From Bolinopsis microptera (Eukaryota; Ctenophora; Tentaculata; Lobata; Bolinopsidae): 64,000 nucleotides of DNA. The stretch is from positions 13,800,983 through 13,864,982 of the forward strand of contig NC_087077.1 of the NCBI RefSeq assembly GCF_026151205.1. Direction: 5' to 3'. Below the pieces are notes generated by a model. The model worked only from the letters and a program-made list of their open reading frames with translations, was not told where the DNA came from and did no database searches. The position numbers were made by a program, and so were the translations under genes. Each line of letters begins with the position of its first letter. Position 1 is the first letter of the stretch. This document shows positions 61,120 through 64,000 of this stretch, one piece after another.

Positions 61120-63555
61120 TTGTAAACATTCAAGGGTATACTGGACTTTGGAGTTTGGGCGGCGGGCGCTTAACGGGTGATACTCGTAAAATATCTGTTC
61201 GTCGACGAGTCCAACTCGGCGCGCGTTCTGGTACGTTACGTAAACCTACAATGCATTATGAAAGCCAAGCTTCGTATACGAATATATGTAATTCAATTAT
61301 GCATAATGGCAGGCAAAATGCAGCGATTTCATTGGACGAGAGTAACTGCTGGCAACGTTTGACTACAAATGGCAGCGTTTGATCGAAAACCTGGTTTCAG
61401 CCCCCCTCCTGTGCAGCCTGTTATTCCGCCTAATCTCTATTAATTCTATGTTTATGAACATGATAGCCTGAAGTCCCCAGGTAAGGGCTGAACCAGTATT
61501 GCAAAGTAAAAATTGTGTATTTTTTGTACATTTTTAGAGTAAATTAATTTATTAATTTATCACCTGTACACGATATATAATATCACAATTTATTATATTA
61601 TAATAAAACCACTTCTGTGAAATGGCTATTTTGACTTTAATGTTTAAATATTTGAACTAAATATGAATTGATCGTGGGTATAAAATAAAATTTTGTTCTA
61701 CTAAATTTTGTTTTACTAAATTTTCTTTTACTATGGTAATGGTATTGTATGCAGTCATCAGTGAATAGACATCGGTAGTTTGGGGGGGGGGGGGGGAGCT
61801 TGGGGTGGCCCCCACGCCCCCCAGTCCGTCCATTGACGATAGGACACTCAACAAAACTGCCAGCCAGCTCCCACGAGCCGCCTCTGTCAGGGGTACCACA
61901 AGAATCTGTTGTAGGTCATCGCCTTTCTGTGTTACTTATTAGTGAGGTGCGAAAAAGAACTTTGTCAATATAGATAGCCCAAATTTGAACTTGGAGCCAC
62001 AAGGCCAAGGGTGACTTTCAAATGTTTCTCCCAATATTTGAGATATAAGGGAAAATATTGAGTTTTTGAAGGGTCCTAAGAACAACAGTGATTTCTCTAC
62101 GGGGGGACAGAGGTGCAAGAAAGAACTTTGTTGATATATATAGTTTAGATTTGAATTTGGAGCCACAAGGCCAAGGTTAATATTAAAATATTTCCCCCTA
62201 TATTTGAGATAGGGAATATATTGATTTTTGAAGGGTTGTTTTTATAAAGGGTCATTGTTTCAATTATGTGTATATTGTTTGAATAATTTATTTACCCCAA
62301 AAAAAATTGGTTAGCAGTGGCGTAGTTACGTTGCCTGTTGGCGCTCCGGATTGATCACCTGAGGAACGAACTATCCATCAACAGTTGGTCTTAGAGATGA
62401 AACAGATTGCCAAAGAAGGCACAGATAAACATTATTATATCAGAAGTTGTAAAATTTGTTGTTTGGACAAGGTATTGGAGTGAACGATTTATTTTATAAT
62501 AATGTTTAATGATATACATCCTTAAGTTTTTTTAAAATACCGTTGCTATACTAACTTTTAATGTCAATAAGTAATTTGGTTTTGGATTTTTAAGAATTTA
62601 TATCATATTCATTAACTGAATATCTTAGTTTGGGGTATATTCATTGGCCAGCCGCTTTGATATCAGCAATCTTTATTTTTATTTGGATTGTTGATATAAA
62701 CGGGTTAAAAATGCTTTATTTCATTTCATTTCATTTCAAAGATAAAGTGCAATATGACAGCCATACTACACATTGAATTATGATTCCATTAAATATCAAA
62801 CTGATTTATTGTAAACTTGTTTATTCTGTAAAAAATGGCATAAAATTGTAATTTTTGTTTAACTGAAATTTTTTGTTTAACTGAATATTAAAAGCTCTAA
62901 ATTACGGAATTTTTGAAAAGATTTTCTACTTGAGAGTTATACCTTACTACAATGCCTACCAGTCATGAGTCATAGATGTTAAGAACTCTTGAAGTGTAAA
63001 TAATTTAAGATAAATCTAGAATGTATATTGTATCCTTAAAGGAATTTGTTATCATTATCATTGAGGAGGTGATGAGGAGGATCAGAGGAGATAACTATTT
63101 AGAGAGTAATCGTAATGACAATCTGTGGTTTCATCTGTATTTAGCAAAGAAGAAGTTTATTGATTTGAACTAGGGCTGTTGGGCTTAATATGAAATGTCT
63201 GATTTATTAAATTAGATATCTTAAATTATTAAGATATTTTTAAGAACATTTATGATGATCTTATGTATCATTATATTGTTTTGATTTGATTTGATTTGGT
63301 TTGATTTGCTCTGAGGTGTCCCACCTACTAAACGTGATTCTAATTCTAACCAATCACCTGGTTGTATAATGGGCAGCATAGAAAAAAACAGAGCCTGATC
63401 ACGAGACTGTTACCTGTTGCTATGTGCCACACAATAACCAAAAGAAGTCCATATTTGATTGGGCCTAAAAAAATGTTGCAGGTGATTATTTTACCACAAG
63501 AGCAACATATATATTTATTAGATGCAAGATATAATTATTTTGTATGATATTTTGT
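61120..63555. repeat. Mobile-element debris without intact genes
   Basis: Contains an AACGGGTGATACTCG end (61170-61205), a half copy of the CACAGGGGG MITE (61245-61402), a TTACTGGGC-family arm (about 61400-61485), TTTTGTTTTACTA motifs (about 61690-61730), a tandem duplication around GGAGCCACAAGGCCAAGG (61993 and 62159), a CAGTGGCGTA hAT-type end (about 62315), and LINE-like tails in ATTTC (about 62725) and ATTTG (about 63285) repeats. No gene recognised. Confidence 0.6.
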
Positions 63556-63560
63556 AAATT

Positions 63561-64000
63561 TTAGGAACTGACTTCCAAACCTGGAATATTGATTTCAAGC
63601 ATTGCTTCACAGAGTTTTAGTGACTTTACAGCATAGTTTGCACAATTTAATGCAAAACCATTTACCATTCCACCTCTATTTACCTCTCAATTTACTGTAG
63701 AATATGGAATTAAATTTCAGTCTCACCAATATTAACAGTTATACTGTCATAGTCGATTGCAGCAATTTTAAAACCATACCGGCTAACTATTTTAACTCTT
63801 GTAGGCAGCGCCCCACCTTTAATATAAGTACAATTACAACTCTAAGCTCCATTTGAAGGAGCATTTTAATAAAAATATGAGCAGTTTTACTCATGATATC
63901 AGTCTTTGACAAATTCAAAAGTGCACCATTCTTGTTAGTAGAGGCTCTTACGGGCAAAAAGACGTGTTTTCTGCTATGAGTTTAGAGACCTAACTATTAA
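63561..64000 (-). CDS. Possible 3' exons of an unrecognised gene, cut by the window edge
   Basis: On the minus strand an open frame from about 63975 to 63727 reads KHVFLPVRAST, then TDIMSKTAHIFIKMLLQMEL, then GGALPTRVKIVSRYGFKIAA and AIDYDSITVNI. A GT donor at 63726 and an AG acceptor ending at 63686 would join it in phase to a last exon 63561-63685 reading GGMVNGFALNCANYAVKSLK and ending GLEVSS. The amino-acid composition is protein-like and both parts fit one frame, but I do not recognise the family and the 5' part lies outside the window. A second possible acceptor at 63817-63818 would shorten the upstream exon. Confidence 0.4.

Overview
This is an AT-rich window of animal nuclear DNA. Multi-exon genes with GT-AG introns, two intron-bearing cytoplasmic actin genes with TATA and CArG promoters, clear metazoan orthologues (ALG12, BTBD9, a DHHC acyltransferase) and dense LINE and MITE litter all point to an invertebrate metazoan. 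The phylum cannot be fixed from this sequence. The family of RT-element tail at 58.8-59.2 kb is one I associate with cnidarians and other early-branching animals, which is only a weak hint.

Layout. 1-700 is a 131/138-bp tandem array running off the left edge. 1.8-2.8 kb holds a single-exon MOSC-domain (MARC-like) gene on the minus strand. 3.5-10.2 kb is a damaged CR1/L2-type LINE on the minus strand: ORF2 (endonuclease plus reverse transcriptase) has one nonsense codon and one frameshift, and ORF1 is an unusual AlkB-like dioxygenase plus SGNH esterase. The two ORFs are separated by a 914-bp dispersed repeat whose inverted twin lies at 32.8-33.7 kb. 10.2-16.1 kb is a gene-free MITE field that includes a perfect 143-bp snap-back hairpin. 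17.0-18.2 kb is a 5'-truncated LINE with an RNase H domain and a target-site duplication, followed by a 14-bp satellite. 20.2-26.1 kb carries two tandem actin genes with near-identical exons. 28.4-30.8 kb carries non-autonomous inverted-repeat elements.

From 31 to 57 kb five genes lie on the minus strand: a 210-aa coiled-coil type II membrane protein (unrecognised), ALG12 (nine exons, 488 aa), BTBD9 (seven exons, 592 aa), a TPR-NERD-SF1 helicase gene (predicted 1036 aa) and a DHHC palmitoyltransferase (seven exons, 271 aa). One ALG12 intron holds a 2.67-kb element built around a 1.8-kb GGA-rich satellite. 58.7-64 kb is mostly mobile debris, with a coding-like, unrecognised gene end at the right edge.

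The neighbouring genes do not form an obvious pathway. The most interesting items are the TPR-NERD-helicase gene, whose exon phases support joining a cochaperone-type TPR domain to a nuclease-related domain and a helicase; the AlkB-SGNH retrotransposon ORF; and a family of about 90-116-bp triple-hairpin MITEs with perfect 8-bp target duplications and, in the paralogous actin flank, a natural empty site. Exon boundaries were worked out by hand from splice sites and reading phase and have no transcript support.
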